Source: Larix kaempferi
Taxonomy: Eukaryota; Streptophyta; Pinopsida; Pinales; Pinaceae
Length of the DNA: 64,000 nt
Assembly (NCBI GenBank): GCA_027924585.1
Contig: BSBM01002120.1
Coordinates: 1,038,501-1,102,500 of the forward strand
Reading direction: 5' to 3'
Below the pieces are notes generated by a model. It did not search any database and was not told where the DNA came from. It saw only the letters and a list, made by a program, of their open reading frames with translations. Positions within the stretch are counted from its first letter, which is position 1. Each line of letters opens with the position of its first letter. Of this stretch, positions 46,471-57,121 are shown one piece after another. The position numbers were made by a program, and so were the translations under genes.

Positions 46471-49439
46471 AACCTAAAGGAAGACAAGGTATGGCACTTA
46501 CGACACTTGCTTTACTTACGACAATTTGCAGGTTAGGGTTTTACATAGCAAAAACCAGTCATCGTGGCGCTTTCGCTATAACTCCATTTTGGCGAAGGTT
46601 CAGGGTCTGAAACGTTTACAGGTTGAAGATAACATCCCCAGGTACCTTGTGTCCTAAGGGAATCCTCAGATTCGTTGTACTTTGTGAGTTATGATCCGTA
46701 CAAGTTAGGGTTTCTGCCTCTTCCAGATCTCAGTCAAAATCAGGTGACCTTGGCAAAAAAAGTCATAACTTGGGCTAGGAAGCTCCAAATGAAATTTAGT
46801 AAAAAGTGATAAGTAGTACACAGACTGTACTATCTCAAGAAACTTTTTCAGAGGCCGAAGGTGAACCAGTGACACGTGGCACGCCGTACAAGTTCGCTCT
46901 CCTGTTTTATCCCATAAACAGGTCACGTTGGGACACTTGGCATAACTCTCTCTCAGAGAGTCCAATTGAGGTCATACCTATCAGGATGGAAATATAACAG
47001 GTCGAGCTATCTCAGGAAAAGTTTTTAGAGGCCGAAGTTCAAACAGTGACACGTGGCATGCCGTACAAGTTCGCTCTCCTGATTTATCCCATAAACAGGT
47101 CACGTTGCGACACTTGGCATAACTCTCTCTCAGAGAGTCCAATTGAGGTCAGACCTGTCAGGATGGAAAGATGACAGGCCAGGCTACTGTAGGGAAAGGG
47201 TTTCAGACCCTGTGGAGCAAAAATTTCAGATTTATAGCAGAAACAATCAGGTGCATACTTCTGTCAAAACATAATTATTTTTGGAGCACCTTTATTCATG
47301 GCTTCTGGAATTTAGGGTTTCGGAGAAAGTTAGAATTTTTGGAATCGGAGTCCACGGCTAAATGCTACTAAGGAAAATTGAAATATAGAGACCAAGATCG
47401 AATTTTTTGGTTGGGTGGAAGACCGGGCTTGATCAAACCCGAGTTCGGGATTTTGATCGGAAAGATGGAAAATTAGGGCTTCAGCAAAAGTTGGAATTTT
47501 TTTAAGTTTGTAACCACAGCTGGAAGCTCCTAAGAAAAATAAGAGTTTAGAGCCTTGGATCGAACCTTTTGTTTGGGAAGAAGGGTGGGCTTCATCAAAC
47601 CCTAGTTCGGGATCTTGTCCAGAAGATCCAGAAGTTTCAAAGGCAATTTTGAGGGGTCAAATTTTGGAAATTCCAAAATTGAAGTATGCTAGTTTGATCA
47701 GCTCAGCAAGACATATTCTTTCATCCATTCAGAAGTGTGAAAGTCAAAGATTGAATTTTTAGGGTTTCTCTAGAAAACCCTAATTAAGCTCCAGATCAAG
47801 TTGACTACAAGAAGTCTCGACAGGTACGACTTAAGGAGGCTCAGGTATGTCTTGAAATCTAATTCTTGATTAAGTTCATAATGTGTTTGTCTTCATGTTA
47901 TTGATTAGTACAATCTTGATTAATGTTATTAATTGTCTTATCACCCTAGTAACAATATGAATGCATGTGAATGATCAAAGACATTCATTGATTAGGGCTA
48001 TATGATTGTACTTATGCATTATGGTGTTGTGTGAGGTTGATGTTGTCTGCTAACAAGGCTCAGGTACATTACAAAAGACAAATCAAGTTCTATGACCATG
48101 ACAACATGAAGACAAAGACTCACGAGGTATGTATGACTTTGTTATATTATGTTTAACCTACGAGACATGCAGGTTCTAGCTCAGGATCTCTAAATCATTG
48201 AAGAGATTGTTTAGGTATGTTGTACATAACTAAGCAGGTATACTAATCCAGGTATGTTTTCCTATGTCATGTTAGAATCTTACCATGTGTAAGTATACTT
48301 GGTATGATTGGTTAGTAATCAAGGGTTTATGCATATTATGTTTCTTATCTTGGTTTAACTAACTAGATCAAACAAGAATATGCATGAGTAAAAGAAGAAT
48401 TCCTTGAAACCCTGAATACTAATGATCATGACTGTACATATTCAAGATTATTTAGAATTAGAATGTTTTGATAATATTGAGAATATAATAATGAATGTAT
48501 GTTTGTGTATGAGATCATGAGGATGACACTAGTGTACACTTGAGCATGCACAGTGGTACAGAATGAATAGAAGTTCAGAAGACATACAGAAGATCAAGCG
48601 GGAGGCAACCACACAAACATAAAAGATAAGTATTTGAGTTGTTATTAGAAATAGTAAATGATATTGCTTGTATTTGTATTCCTAGAATATATCATGCTGA
48701 GTGTAAACATTCATAAAGCATTTAACAGTATACTACTAATATGCATATGATTGGTAAGTTGGACAAACATTCCATTGTTGCTTGTCTAGAATGAAACCTC
48801 TTTGCTGACATGCTGAGAGCTGTGCACACTCTCGAGAGTATGTTCTGGTAGAGATGGAAGGCATCTAGATAGCCACTATATGCATACAGGATATGGGAAA
48901 GTGTTGTGCCAAAGTATTGGTCAAATAGTTGCATAACTATGTAAATGATATCTGTATGCATAATAGGCTATCATGTCAAATATGATTTGATGATTATGAA
49001 GTATTACTAATCATGTACTTAATTTTGATTTGTAGGAAAGATCATGATGAATGATGAACTCTGAACAAGCGATGGATTTTCAACAAAAGATTTACAAATC
49101 AAACACACTATAGAAAGCTTGTGGTTAAGAGATTCTCTTTGAAAGAGGAAGAGAATCATGATGAGATGTTTTGCTCCAAGGGACTAGCTCAGGTTTTGTA
49201 TGGGTTCCTAGGATCGGTAGTCAATTGATGAGCTTAATGATCATCATGGGTGATGTGGATCTCAACCTTTGCTACAAGGTTGAATATGGGTTCTATACAC
49301 ATATGACATGGATGCAAGAAGGAACTCACCACAGAGTTCGAATGATTTTGAGGCTCATATTAGTAGACCCATCTGACGAGAGATGGCACAGATAGATATG
49401 CAGAAGATCATTCAATGCTGAGTGTGAATAATGGACAAT
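46471..49439 (+). other. Co5 leader without recognisable gag, protease or integrase
   Basis: About 3 kb is homologous at its start to the Co3 leader. It holds two full 177-bp repeats (46830-47006, 47007-47183) and the start of a third at 47184. Short frames are present but carry no knuckle, protease or integrase motif that I can see. The stretch 49171-49395 has a weak Y-K-V-E-like reading that may be RT-derived. Confidence 0.6.
46830..47190 (+). repeat. 177-bp tandem repeats in Co5 leader
   Basis: CTATCTCAAGAAACT (46830), CTATCTCAGGAAAAG (47007) and CTACTGTAGGGAAAG (47184) start successive units at an exact 177-base spacing. The first two units share GTGACACGTGGCA and CATAACTCTCTCTCAGAGAG. 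Co3 has the same unit once, plus a truncated second at the same 177-base spacing (36621, 36798). Confidence 0.85.
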
Positions 49440-50485
49440 TTACAGCTTCATGACAAAGCTTGGGCTTTACCAGAAGTAAAGATGTTCCTAACCTTTACCT
49501 TAAGGTTGATGAACTTATCATACCATTATTGTATGACGATGATCTCTTTCTGACAAGGAATGAGAAACAGGTCATGAAAATGGCTGCAGAAATGAAAATG
49601 AAAGATCTCGGATTAATGCACTACTTCTTAGGTCTAGAAGTATGGCAATATCCAAAAGGAATCTTTTAATTCAAGGTAAGTATGCTGTGAAGTTTCTAAA
49701 AAGATTTGATATGTTGGAGTATAAAGCCATGGCCACTCCCATGGACTCCAACTTGAAGTTGTTAGTTAATGACTCATCGTATTTAGTGAACCTAACCCTA
49801 TATAGACAAATCATTGGGTCATTGATGTATTTAACAAATACTAGGCCAGATATATGCTTTGCTGCAAATACCCTAAGTCAGCATCTAGTAGAACCTAGAA
49901 AGGTTCACTTAATAACTACAAAGCATGTAGTGAGGTATCTAAAATGTACAATAGATTTTGGTCTATATTATCTTGGAGGTCATGAACTCCGTTTACATGG
50001 TTACTCAGATTCTGATTGGGCAGGAAGTGCCTCAGACAGAAAGAGTACATCAGGTGGATGTTATAGTCTTGAATCTGCCATGATCTCATGGTTCAGCAAG
50101 GAACAATCTAGTGTGGCTCTCAGTACTACTGAAGCAGTATATATATATATAGCTGTCTGCTCTGCCAGCTGTGAAGCAGTGTGGTTTCAGAAGCTATTAT
50201 ATGGAGTGTTTGACTTAGAAATGAATTCCACTATGATTATGTGTGACATTCAAAAACTGCATCAAGATAGAAAATCTTGTATTCCACGATAAGTCAAAAC
50301 ACATAGAGATCCGATACTTCTATATACGAGATATGGTGCAGAGAGGAGCTATCAAGCTCGAGTATATAAGCACTGAGGATCAGATTGCTAATATCTTGAC
50401 TAAACCTCTGTCTCGAGTAAAGTTTGAATACTTCCGAGACAAGCTTGGTATAGTCCAGAAGAACCCTCCTCGAAAGGGGGAGTAG
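49440..50485 (+). pseudogene. Co5 reverse transcriptase (C-terminal part) and RNase H
   Basis: RT begins late: GFTRSKDVPNLYLKVD, then the catalytic box IPLLYDDDLFLT (YDDD instead of YVDD) and LGLMHYFLGLEVWQ. A frame change near 49670 leads to YRQIIGSLMYLTNTRPDICF, GYSDSDWAGSASDRKSTSGG (RNase H, acidic residues kept), LSTTEAVYIYIAV and a frame change near 50245 to HIEIRYFYI and IANILTKPLSRVKFEYF. A short TA-rich expansion (about 50140-50150) has added codons within the usual S-T-T-E-A-E-Y-V-A motif. The RT N-terminus is not found. Confidence 0.9.
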
Positions 50486-50639
50486 CATAGTATCTGATAA
50501 CAAGTCTATCTCATCAATGATGAGGTCACCTATTTACTACACTTAATTACCTAGAATTATTTAGATTTAGGACTCTTATATTCTTTCTTTTGATGATAGA
50601 TGTATACATGTTTTTTTTTTATGTTAGTTTTTGATGTAT

Positions 50640-51001
50640 ACATTCTTTTGATGTTAGTTTTTGATGATGATGATACATGTGGTTATACATGTTTTGATGA
50701 TGATGATACATGTTGATGATAATACATGTTGTATGTTATACATGTTTTGATGATGATGATACATGTTGCGGTTATACATGTTTTGATGATGATGATACAT
50801 GTTGTATGTTATACATGTTTTGATGATGATGATACCTGTTGTGGTTATACATGTTTTGATGATGATGATACATGTTGTATGTTATACATGTTTTGATTAT
50901 GATGATACATGTTGTGGTTATACATGTTTTGATGATGATGATACATGTTGTGGTTATACATGTATTGATGATGAGGATACATGTTTTGTTATACATGTTG
51001 T
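50640..51001 (+). repeat. Co5 array 1: ~35-bp TTATACATGTTTTGATGATG repeats
   Basis: Units of TTATACATGTTTTGATGATG plus ATGATACATGTTG recur about eight times at 35-38-base spacing (for example 50773, 50810, 50845, 50883, 50918), alternating GTATG and TGGT spacers. Some units are paired into a roughly 73-bp higher-order repeat. Confidence 0.85.
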
Positions 51002-51345
51002 GAAGGGATTGAATCATTCCTGGACTTCAGTCCTAAAGAAGAGCCGTAGACGTATGTCTTCGAAAATGAAGTTCTTGATGAACATGTGAAGGGATTGGAT
51101 CATTCCTGGACTTCAGTCCTAAAGAAGAGCCGTAGACGTATGTCTTCGAAAATGAAGTTCTTGGTGAACATGTCAAGGGATTGGATCATTCATGGACTTC
51201 AGTCCTAAAGAAGAGCCGTAGACGTATGTCTTCGAAAATGAAGTTCTTGGTGAACATGTGAAGGGATTGGATCATTCTTGGAATTCGGTCCTAAAGAAGA
51301 GCCGTAGACGTAAGTCTTCGAGAATGAAGTCCTTGGTGGACGGTG
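51002..51345 (+). repeat. Co5 array 2: four 86-bp repeats
   Basis: GAAGGGATTGGATCATTCCT starts units at 51002, 51088, about 51174 and 51260. Each contains AAGAAGAGCCGTAGACGTA and TCTTCGA(A/G)AATGAAGT. Spacing is 86 bases throughout, with only a few substitutions between copies. Confidence 0.92.
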
Positions 51346-52330
51346 AAGCATTAAGTCATCCTTGGACGTAGGTCCTAAATGCACGGTTGAGGATTAAGTC
51401 ATCCTTGGACGTAGGTCCTAAATGCACGGTTGAGGATTAAGTCATCCTTGGACGCGGTCCTAAATGTACGGTTGAGGATTAAGTCATCCTTGGACGTAGG
51501 TCCTAAATGCACGGTTGAGGATTAAGTCATCCTTGGACGTAGGTCCTAAATGTACGGTTGAGGATTAAGTCATCCTTGGACGTGGTCCTAAATGTACGGT
51601 TGAGGATTAAGTCATCCTTGGACGTAGGTCCTAAATGCACGGTTGAGGATTAAGTCATCCTTGGACGTAGGTCCTAAATGAACGGTTGAGGATTAAGTCA
51701 TCCTTGGACGTGGTCCTAAAGGCACGGTGGAGGATTAAGTCATCCTTGGACGTAGGTCCTAAATGCATGGTGGAGGATTAAGTCATCCTTGGACGTAGGT
51801 CCTAAATTCACGGTGGAGGATTAAGTCATCCTTGGACGTAGGTCCTAAATGCACGGTGGAGGATTAAGTCATCCTTGGACGTGGTCCTAAATGCACGGTG
51901 GAGGATTAAGTCATCCTTGGACGTGGTCCTAAATGCACGGTGGAGGATTAAGTCATCCTTGGACGTGGTCCTAAATGGACGGTGGAGGATTAAGTCATCC
52001 TTGGACGTGGTTCTAAATGTACGGTGGAGGATTAAGTCATCCTTGGACGTGGTCCTAAATGTACGGTGGAGGATTAAGTCATCCTTAGACATGGTCCTAA
52101 ATGTACGGTGGAGGATTAAGTCATCCTTGGACGTGGTCCTAAATGTACGGTGGAGGATTAAGTCATCCTTGGACGTGGTCCTAAATGTACGGTGGAGGAT
52201 TAAGTCATCCTTGGACATGGTCCTAAATGTACGGTGGAGGATTAAGTCATCCTTGGACGTGGTCCTAAATGAACGGTTGAGGATTAAGTCATCCTTGGAT
52301 GCTGTCCTAAATGTACGGTAAGGATTGGAT
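51346..52330 (+). repeat. Co5 array 3: about 23 copies of a 42/43-bp repeat
   Basis: I count 23 occurrences of AAGTCATCCTT(G/A)GA, spaced 42 or 43 bases. The first part of the array is dominated by units with GGTTGAGGATTAAG and GACGTAGGTCC (43 bp); the second by units with GGTGGAGGATTAAG and GACGTGGTCC (42 bp). The array is flanked by degenerate units at 51346 and 52321. Because 42 is divisible by three, open frames of 14-residue repeats appear on both strands in the second half; these are incidental. Confidence 0.93.
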
Positions 52331-52490
52331 CATCCTTGGACTTTGGTCCTGTAAACTGGGCCGTAGACATGTGGTCTCCGAGAACATGATAGGACTGGAT
52401 CGTCCCATCCGTTCAAAAGGTACGTGATAGGACTGGATCGTCCCTGGAATTTGGTTCAAAAGGTACATGACTGGTTTGCATCATCCTTGG
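52331..52490 (+). repeat. Co5 array 4: degenerate GGATCGTCC repeats
   Basis: Related units with GATAGGACTGGATCGTCCC and GGTTCAAAAGGTAC occur about twice, with diverged flanks. They share the theme 'GGAT(C/T)(A/G)TCC...GGAC/T' with arrays 2 and 3, which suggests common descent. Confidence 0.6.
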
Positions 52491-52499
52491 ACATAAAGA

Positions 52500-52780
52500 A
52501 CTGGATTGATCGTGTGATGATGATGCTGATGATCGTGTGATGAAGATGCTGATGATCGTGTGATGATGATGCTGATGATTGTGTGATGACGATGCTGATG
52601 ATCGTGTGATGACGATGCTGATGATCGTGTGATGATGATGTTGATGATCATGAGATGACAATGTTGATCATGATGCTGATGATCGTGTGATGATGATGTT
52701 GATCGTGATGTTGATGATCGTGTGATGATGATGCTGTTGATCGTGTGTTGACGATGCTGATGATTGAGTACTATCAACTC
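52500..52780 (+). repeat. Co5 array 5: 24-bp GATCGTGTGATGATGATGCT repeats
   Basis: Roughly ten units of GATCGTGTGATGA(T/C)GATGCTGAT, with variants and small deletions, run to about 52770. Confidence 0.85.
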
Positions 52781-52930
52781 TGATGATGTTAATGTTCCAG
52801 TATTGAAGATGTTCCAGTAACTGGTTGAGTTACTGATGATGTTGAGAAAGCTTCCAATGATTTATAGATGTATCATGTATGATGTTGATGACTCCTTGCT
52901 CGTGCAGATGCTATTATAATATCCTTTTTG

Positions 52931-52941
52931 TTAAGGGGGAG
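52931..52941 (+). other. Co5 polypurine tract
   Basis: TTAAGGGGGAG precedes the 3' LTR start TGTTGAGATA. It lies directly after the tandem arrays and a short unique segment. Confidence 0.88.
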
Positions 52942-53545
52942 TGTTGAGATATTGTAACTTCAAAGAATATTATAATTGTACTTTATTATTCCGGAGATGT
53001 TTCATTCCTCCGTAAAGATCTTATTGTATATCCGGAGATGTTTATTCCTCCGTCAGAATGTGGTAACTCGGGTTATTAGACTTCCCTAGTGGAGGTCGGC
53101 CCTTTATGTGTTATGTGGGTCAAAGGGTTATTAGACCACCCTAGAGGGGTCGGCGCAGTTAGTTGTAGTGGGGTATTTAACCCATTGGTTAAATACGAGC
53201 CTACGTGTACTTGTGTAAAAGATATGTCAGAGTAGTGTATAAATAGAGGAGGTGTGTTCCTCATTTGTATCACTCACTCACTTGAGGATAGCGCATTTGT
53301 GGAGAAGAGGTCTACTATTGTGGAGGAGGAGATCATGTCTCAGGGTTTCATCTTTGTATATTGCTGGTCATCTATATTGAGGAAGCTTTGCTGGGTTTTC
53401 TACCCCATGAGGGTTTCCCAGGATAAATCTCTGTCTCTTGTGTTTATGCTGTGCTTGTTGTTTCTTCAGTGATCCTGTATATGCTATTATTGTGAAATGG
53501 AATGTAATGCTGCTATTTTCTGTCTTAGCATATTAAATATTAACA
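52942..53545 (+). repeat. Co5 3' LTR
   Basis: It is 604 bp, identical in length to the 5' LTR with about seven differences, followed by TSD ATGCC. Confidence 0.94.
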
Positions 53546-54674
53546 ATGCCATCTAGGATCATGTGAGGCATCCTCATATATTTTTGGATCAGAATCTATC
53601 ATCATATAGCACTTCTCAAAAAGATAAAGATCATTCACATTGAGAGCAATCTCAAACTATGATCTAGTCCTTCTTTGGTCCTGAGGGTTTCCTGCTAGTT
53701 CACCTGCTGCTTGCAAAGTTTTTGCAACCCACTTAGGCCTTGTAGGTGAGTTAGAATCTGCAATAAATTGATCCTTTTCATCAGAAATATCAGAATAAAA
53801 AATATCAAGAACATCACTTACTTCTTCTTCAGTCGGTGGTGAAGATGAATCTCCAATTTCTACACTCTGAGAGGGATCTTCCTCAAACTGCACACTTCTT
53901 TCGATGAATGCTTTATGAGTGGTCATGTTCAGCAGCTTATAAGATTTGGAGTCCTCTAAATATCCAACAAACAAACATGGTTGTCTTTGGGGCTGCATAG
54001 CCCTCCTCTTCTCAATCGGAATCCTAACCCAAGCCTTTGAGCCAAAAATCTTGAAATGGGAGATGTCAGGTTTGTGACCTGTCCAAGCCTCGAAATGAGT
54101 GATACCTTTGAGAGCTTTGTGTGGCACTCTATTCTGAATATAGATGGCACAATTTATTGCTTCATCCCATAGCTTAGGAGACAAATCTTTTGCCTCAAGC
54201 ATGCATGTTGCCATCTCCTTAAGAGATCTATTCTTCCTCTGAGCAACCCCATTTTGCTGAGGTGTATATGGAACTGTATGTTGCATCTGTATGCCTGATG
54301 AAGCACAAAATTGCTGAAACTCTGATTTCACATACTCACCACCATTATCATATCTTAACAATTTTATATGCCTACCAGATTGATTCTCAAATGAGGCTTT
54401 GAATAACTTGAATAACCGAAAAGAATTATGATTTAAGCTTGATGAAATAAATCCAACAATACTTGCTGAAATCATCTATGAATGTGAGAATATATTTTGT
54501 TGAATTCAATGACTCATGAGGAAATGGACCTGATATATCAGAGTGTATAAGTTCCAATGGTGAAGTGGTTCTCTCAGTGGTAGATCTCCCATACTTATGT
54601 TTGGGATGTTTTCCTAGGATGCAAGATTGACAGACACCTTTGGAAAATTTGATATTGGGCAGCCCTATAACCAT
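53546..54674 (-). pseudogene. Co4 integrase
   Basis: GAG-pre-integrase zinc motif CQSCILGKHPKHKYG and ELIHSDISGPFPHESL with the first catalytic Asp lie in 54674-54426. The second Asp (LRYDNGGEYVKSEFQQFC) and Glu (TPQQNGVAQRKNRSLKEM region) lie in 54475-53657, in another frame, with the copia integrase C-terminus to WVRIPIEKR and LFVGYLEDSKSYKLLN. The catalytic Glu position reads Q in V-A-Q-R-K-N-R, where V-A-E-R-K-N-R is usual. The reading continues past 53657 to the Co5 junction and resumes as RT at 45848. Confidence 0.9.
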
Positions 54675-54922
54675 TTCTTTCTCATGAAGTTGGGAAAGTT
54701 ATTTGTAGTTTAGGTGGCCAAATATTTCATGCCATAGCTTGCTGGACTCATTGGCATGGGTTAATAGAGCAAAAGGTGAGTTTGGCACAAAATGAGAAAA
54801 ATTGTAAATTCTAGAACAATGATCAGCAGTACCAAATGCAATAATTTTTCCTGTTGAAATTTATGCTATCTCAACTTATTGGGGGTAAAGGTTACTCTCT
54901 TGGGAAGCCCTATATGGGTCAT

Positions 54923-56083
54923 CTAATAGACTAGCAGTAGGTTTGCAGGAAATCCAAGGACATATAAAACATTATTAAATGACCCAAACTCGAGATCTAT
55001 GCTACCTTTGCCTTTGCTAAAAGTTTCAGAATTGTCTCCCAATACAATGTTCGGACCACTGGAAGAGTCAAGTGAAGTAAAATACTTACTTGTAGACACC
55101 ATGTGTCTTGAAGCACTGGAATCAATGATGAATGATGAAGATTGGGAAGTGTTGGCCATCAATGCATGAACTCTCTCTTTGTCATCGGAATTTGATCCTC
55201 CATCCTTCCTCCTTGCGCTCTCTGGGAGAGGGATATTGGCTTTCTCGATTAGTTGAGTTAATTGGTTGATGGTCTTCTTCATGCAAGAGATTTCATGATG
55301 AAATCCATTGCTGCAATAATTGCACTTTGTCCTCTCATTCTTTTTGTTCGGATTCTTCCTGAAGTTTGATGACTCTCCATTAAAATTCCGCTTGTCTTTC
55401 TGCTCACTGGTGGGCTTCTTGAAGTTGCCTTTCTTCTTACCTATTGAATTCTTTGAGTCTCCAACATCTAGACATTGGTATTTGGATGGATTTTTAATGG
55501 CTCCCATTAAGACCAACTTGTCTTGTTCTTGTGTTAATGACTCTATGAATTCTGAAAGTGACAGGCTCTTCCAATTTTTAATTACTTTCCAGGTGGAATG
55601 GAAGGTGGAAACAAAAATTGAATAGTCGAGGCCAAGCTTGGACAGAATGGCCAAAACTAATTGCTCATATTTATTGTCTATTCCACATTACTTCAGCTGC
55701 AATACAAGAGACTTGAATTTGTAGAAGAAGTCTTGTATATTATCAAAATTTTGCGGACTCAAAGAAATTAGCTCGTTATCCAATTGGTGGCCTCTCAATT
55801 TATCGGTTTTATCGAATAGTTCTTGAAGTTTCAACCATACTTCATTGGGTGAAGTGAGGCCATCAAGATGAAATAAGATTTATATGGATGTAGTGAGACA
55901 TAACATCCCATAGGCTTCATCCCTTCAATTATGCCATTTAGATTTCTTCACTACTGAGGTTGGCTCAGCTTCTATTGTCATGGTCACGATGTAGAGCCCT
56001 TTGCTCCTCAGTAGAATCTCCATCTATGCTTTCTGATCAAAGTAATTGAAAGGAGTGAGGATGATCTGTTGTGTATGAGCCAT
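54923..56083 (-). pseudogene. Co4 gag and protease
   Basis: The ATG at 56083 lies about 170 bases inside the PBS. The frame runs to 54923 with several stops in its first third. The UBN2-type gag has HQLDNELISLSPQNFDNIQ and LSKLGLDYSIFVSTF, then KCNYCSNGFHHEISC, an intact CX2CX4HX4C knuckle near 55330-55290. The protease box FIIDSSASRHMVSTSKYF (usually D-S-G-A-S/T-x-H-M) and NVLYVLGFPANLL follow. It is a single gag-pro frame typical of copia. Confidence 0.88.
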
Positions 56084-56244
56084 TGTTGCAACTGATATAA
56101 ACTTATGGACTGATTTTAGAACACTTTTGAATTCCAAAATGCGCCCTGCAAAGAATAGAAGCCACCCGATGAATTGATCAATGCGCCCTTCCTAAGACTG
56201 TTGGATCCTACAAGACAATCAATAGATGAAAGGAATAGCTTAAT

Positions 56245-56257
56245 GGCTCTGATAATA
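56245..56257 (-). other. Co4 primer binding site (decayed)
   Basis: On the minus strand ATATTATCAGAGC follows the LTR end, where TGGTATCAGAGC is expected. Two bases have changed. Confidence 0.75.
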
Positions 56258-56953
56258 TGTTAAAATCAGATCACATCCAAGAACTGATCAAGAAATTACA
56301 CTCTCTCATATAAAAAATCTCACACAACTAGTCAAAAGACACAAAAATTATGCACAAGAGTATATTTCTGTATTACTTCTCATGAATAGAATTACATCAG
56401 CCAACATATGAATGTAATAGGATGTCATTAAATAAAATTACAGCAAAAAATCAAATGGCTAAAGATGCCAAACAAAGCTCCTAATCATCGGACTTGCTAA
56501 ATATGCCCATCCCCCCTAGGTGGCAAGTTGACTTTCCAAATCAGCCCAAAAGCTCACGAATTGTGAATTTAGTGAGCTGAAGGTGAAATATAGATAAAAA
56601 AAATTCCAAATACGAATTTTGGGTGGAAGTAACATTAAGGAAAGTTTTTGGTGTAAAAAACACTTTCCTAGGTTGACTAGCTTTTCCCTATGGGGGAAAA
56701 AGCAGTAAAAAGCAGCAGTTTTCCACAAGTGCACCTTTCTTCCTCAAACCTTATCTAGAAATCCTTAGGAAGGCACCCAAGTGGCCTAGGTGGCTTGTAG
56801 ATCACACCATGGATGTATTTTAGCCTTTCATATTTCCTTGTGGTCCACACAATGGCAATTTCCTTATTTATTACATACAATTAACTAATACAAGATTAAT
56901 TAATGCATCTTATGTAAATAAATGAATGGTAGGAAGGATTAATTATTCCAACA
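56258..56953 (-). repeat. Co4 5' LTR
   Basis: It is 696 bp, partner of 43478-44173, and is followed by TSD CTTAT. Confidence 0.93.
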
Positions 56954-56958
56954 CTTAT

Positions 56959-57121
56959 GGTTATACTTTTTTAGACCGGAATCCATACATTTATTCTTCT
57001 TTCTTGTGCATATACTTATTCAAAGTAGCTTCCATATATTTTTTTAGACTAGAATAGGAATACTAATTAGTTTACATCCTCTTTGACATTACTTTACATC
57101 AATGACAACCCAAGTTCAACA
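56959..57121 (-). repeat. Co2 5' LTR, piece 3
   Basis: After the right TSD of Co4 (CTTAT, 56954-56958) the LTR resumes and ends ..GTTCAACA at 57121, aligning with the last 165 bp or so of the intact copy. Confidence 0.92.

Larger units (their letters stand above)
45854..53545 (+). mobile_element. Co5: young Ty1/copia element with a string of tandem arrays
   Basis: Two 604-bp LTRs (45854-46457, 52942-53545) differ at only about seven positions by eye. TSD ATCGG is not shared with Co3; here it is ATGCC (45849-45853, 53546-53550). PBS at 46458 and PPT at 52931. Inside are a 3-kb leader without recognisable gag, a decayed RT and RNase H (about 49440-50485), then 2.4 kb of tandem arrays up to the PPT. 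The near-identical LTRs make it the most recent insertion here, yet its coding region is badly broken, so it was probably mobilised by another copy's proteins. Confidence 0.95.
43478..56953 (-). mobile_element. Co4: complete Ty1/copia element, interrupted by Co5
   Basis: Two 696-bp LTRs (43478-44173 and 56258-56953) with TSD CTTAT (43473-43477, 56954-56958). The minus-strand order is PBS, gag-protease, integrase, [Co5], RT, RNase H, PPT. Co5 lies between integrase and RT at target ATGCC. Without Co5 the element is about 5.8 kb, a normal copia size. It is decayed by in-frame stops and a few frameshifts, but its motifs are the best preserved in the window. Confidence 0.95.
22194..57121 (-). mobile_element. 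Co2: gag-only LTR element with 2.1-kb LTRs, host of nested insertions
   Basis: The 3' LTR (22194-24280) is uninterrupted. The internal region is 24281-31421. The 5' LTR starts at 31422 and, in three pieces (31422-32275, 42413-43477, 56959-57121), ends at 57121. The TSD CGTCT flanks the whole at 22189-22193 and 57122-57126. PBS (iMet type) and PPT are in place. The only protein found is a decayed gag of copia type (UBN2 core, several zinc knuckles). No RT, integrase or protease is visible in the 5 kb between gag and the PPT. Confidence 0.93.

Noticed and set aside
51826-52321. Frames of 14-residue repeats on both strands
   Set aside because: They arise because the unit is 42 bp, and end when 43-bp units begin. 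No start context or domain supports translation.
51346-52330. CRISPR-like array
   Set aside because: Units are contiguous with no unique spacers and lie inside a eukaryotic LTR retrotransposon.
52413-52777. Histidine-rich minus-strand frames (metal-binding-like)
   Set aside because: They are the reverse reading of GATGAT tandem repeats.
10009-56257. TGGTATCAGAGC-type sites as tRNA genes
   Set aside because: Only the tRNA 3'-end complement is present, immediately inside LTRs; no cloverleaf surrounds them.
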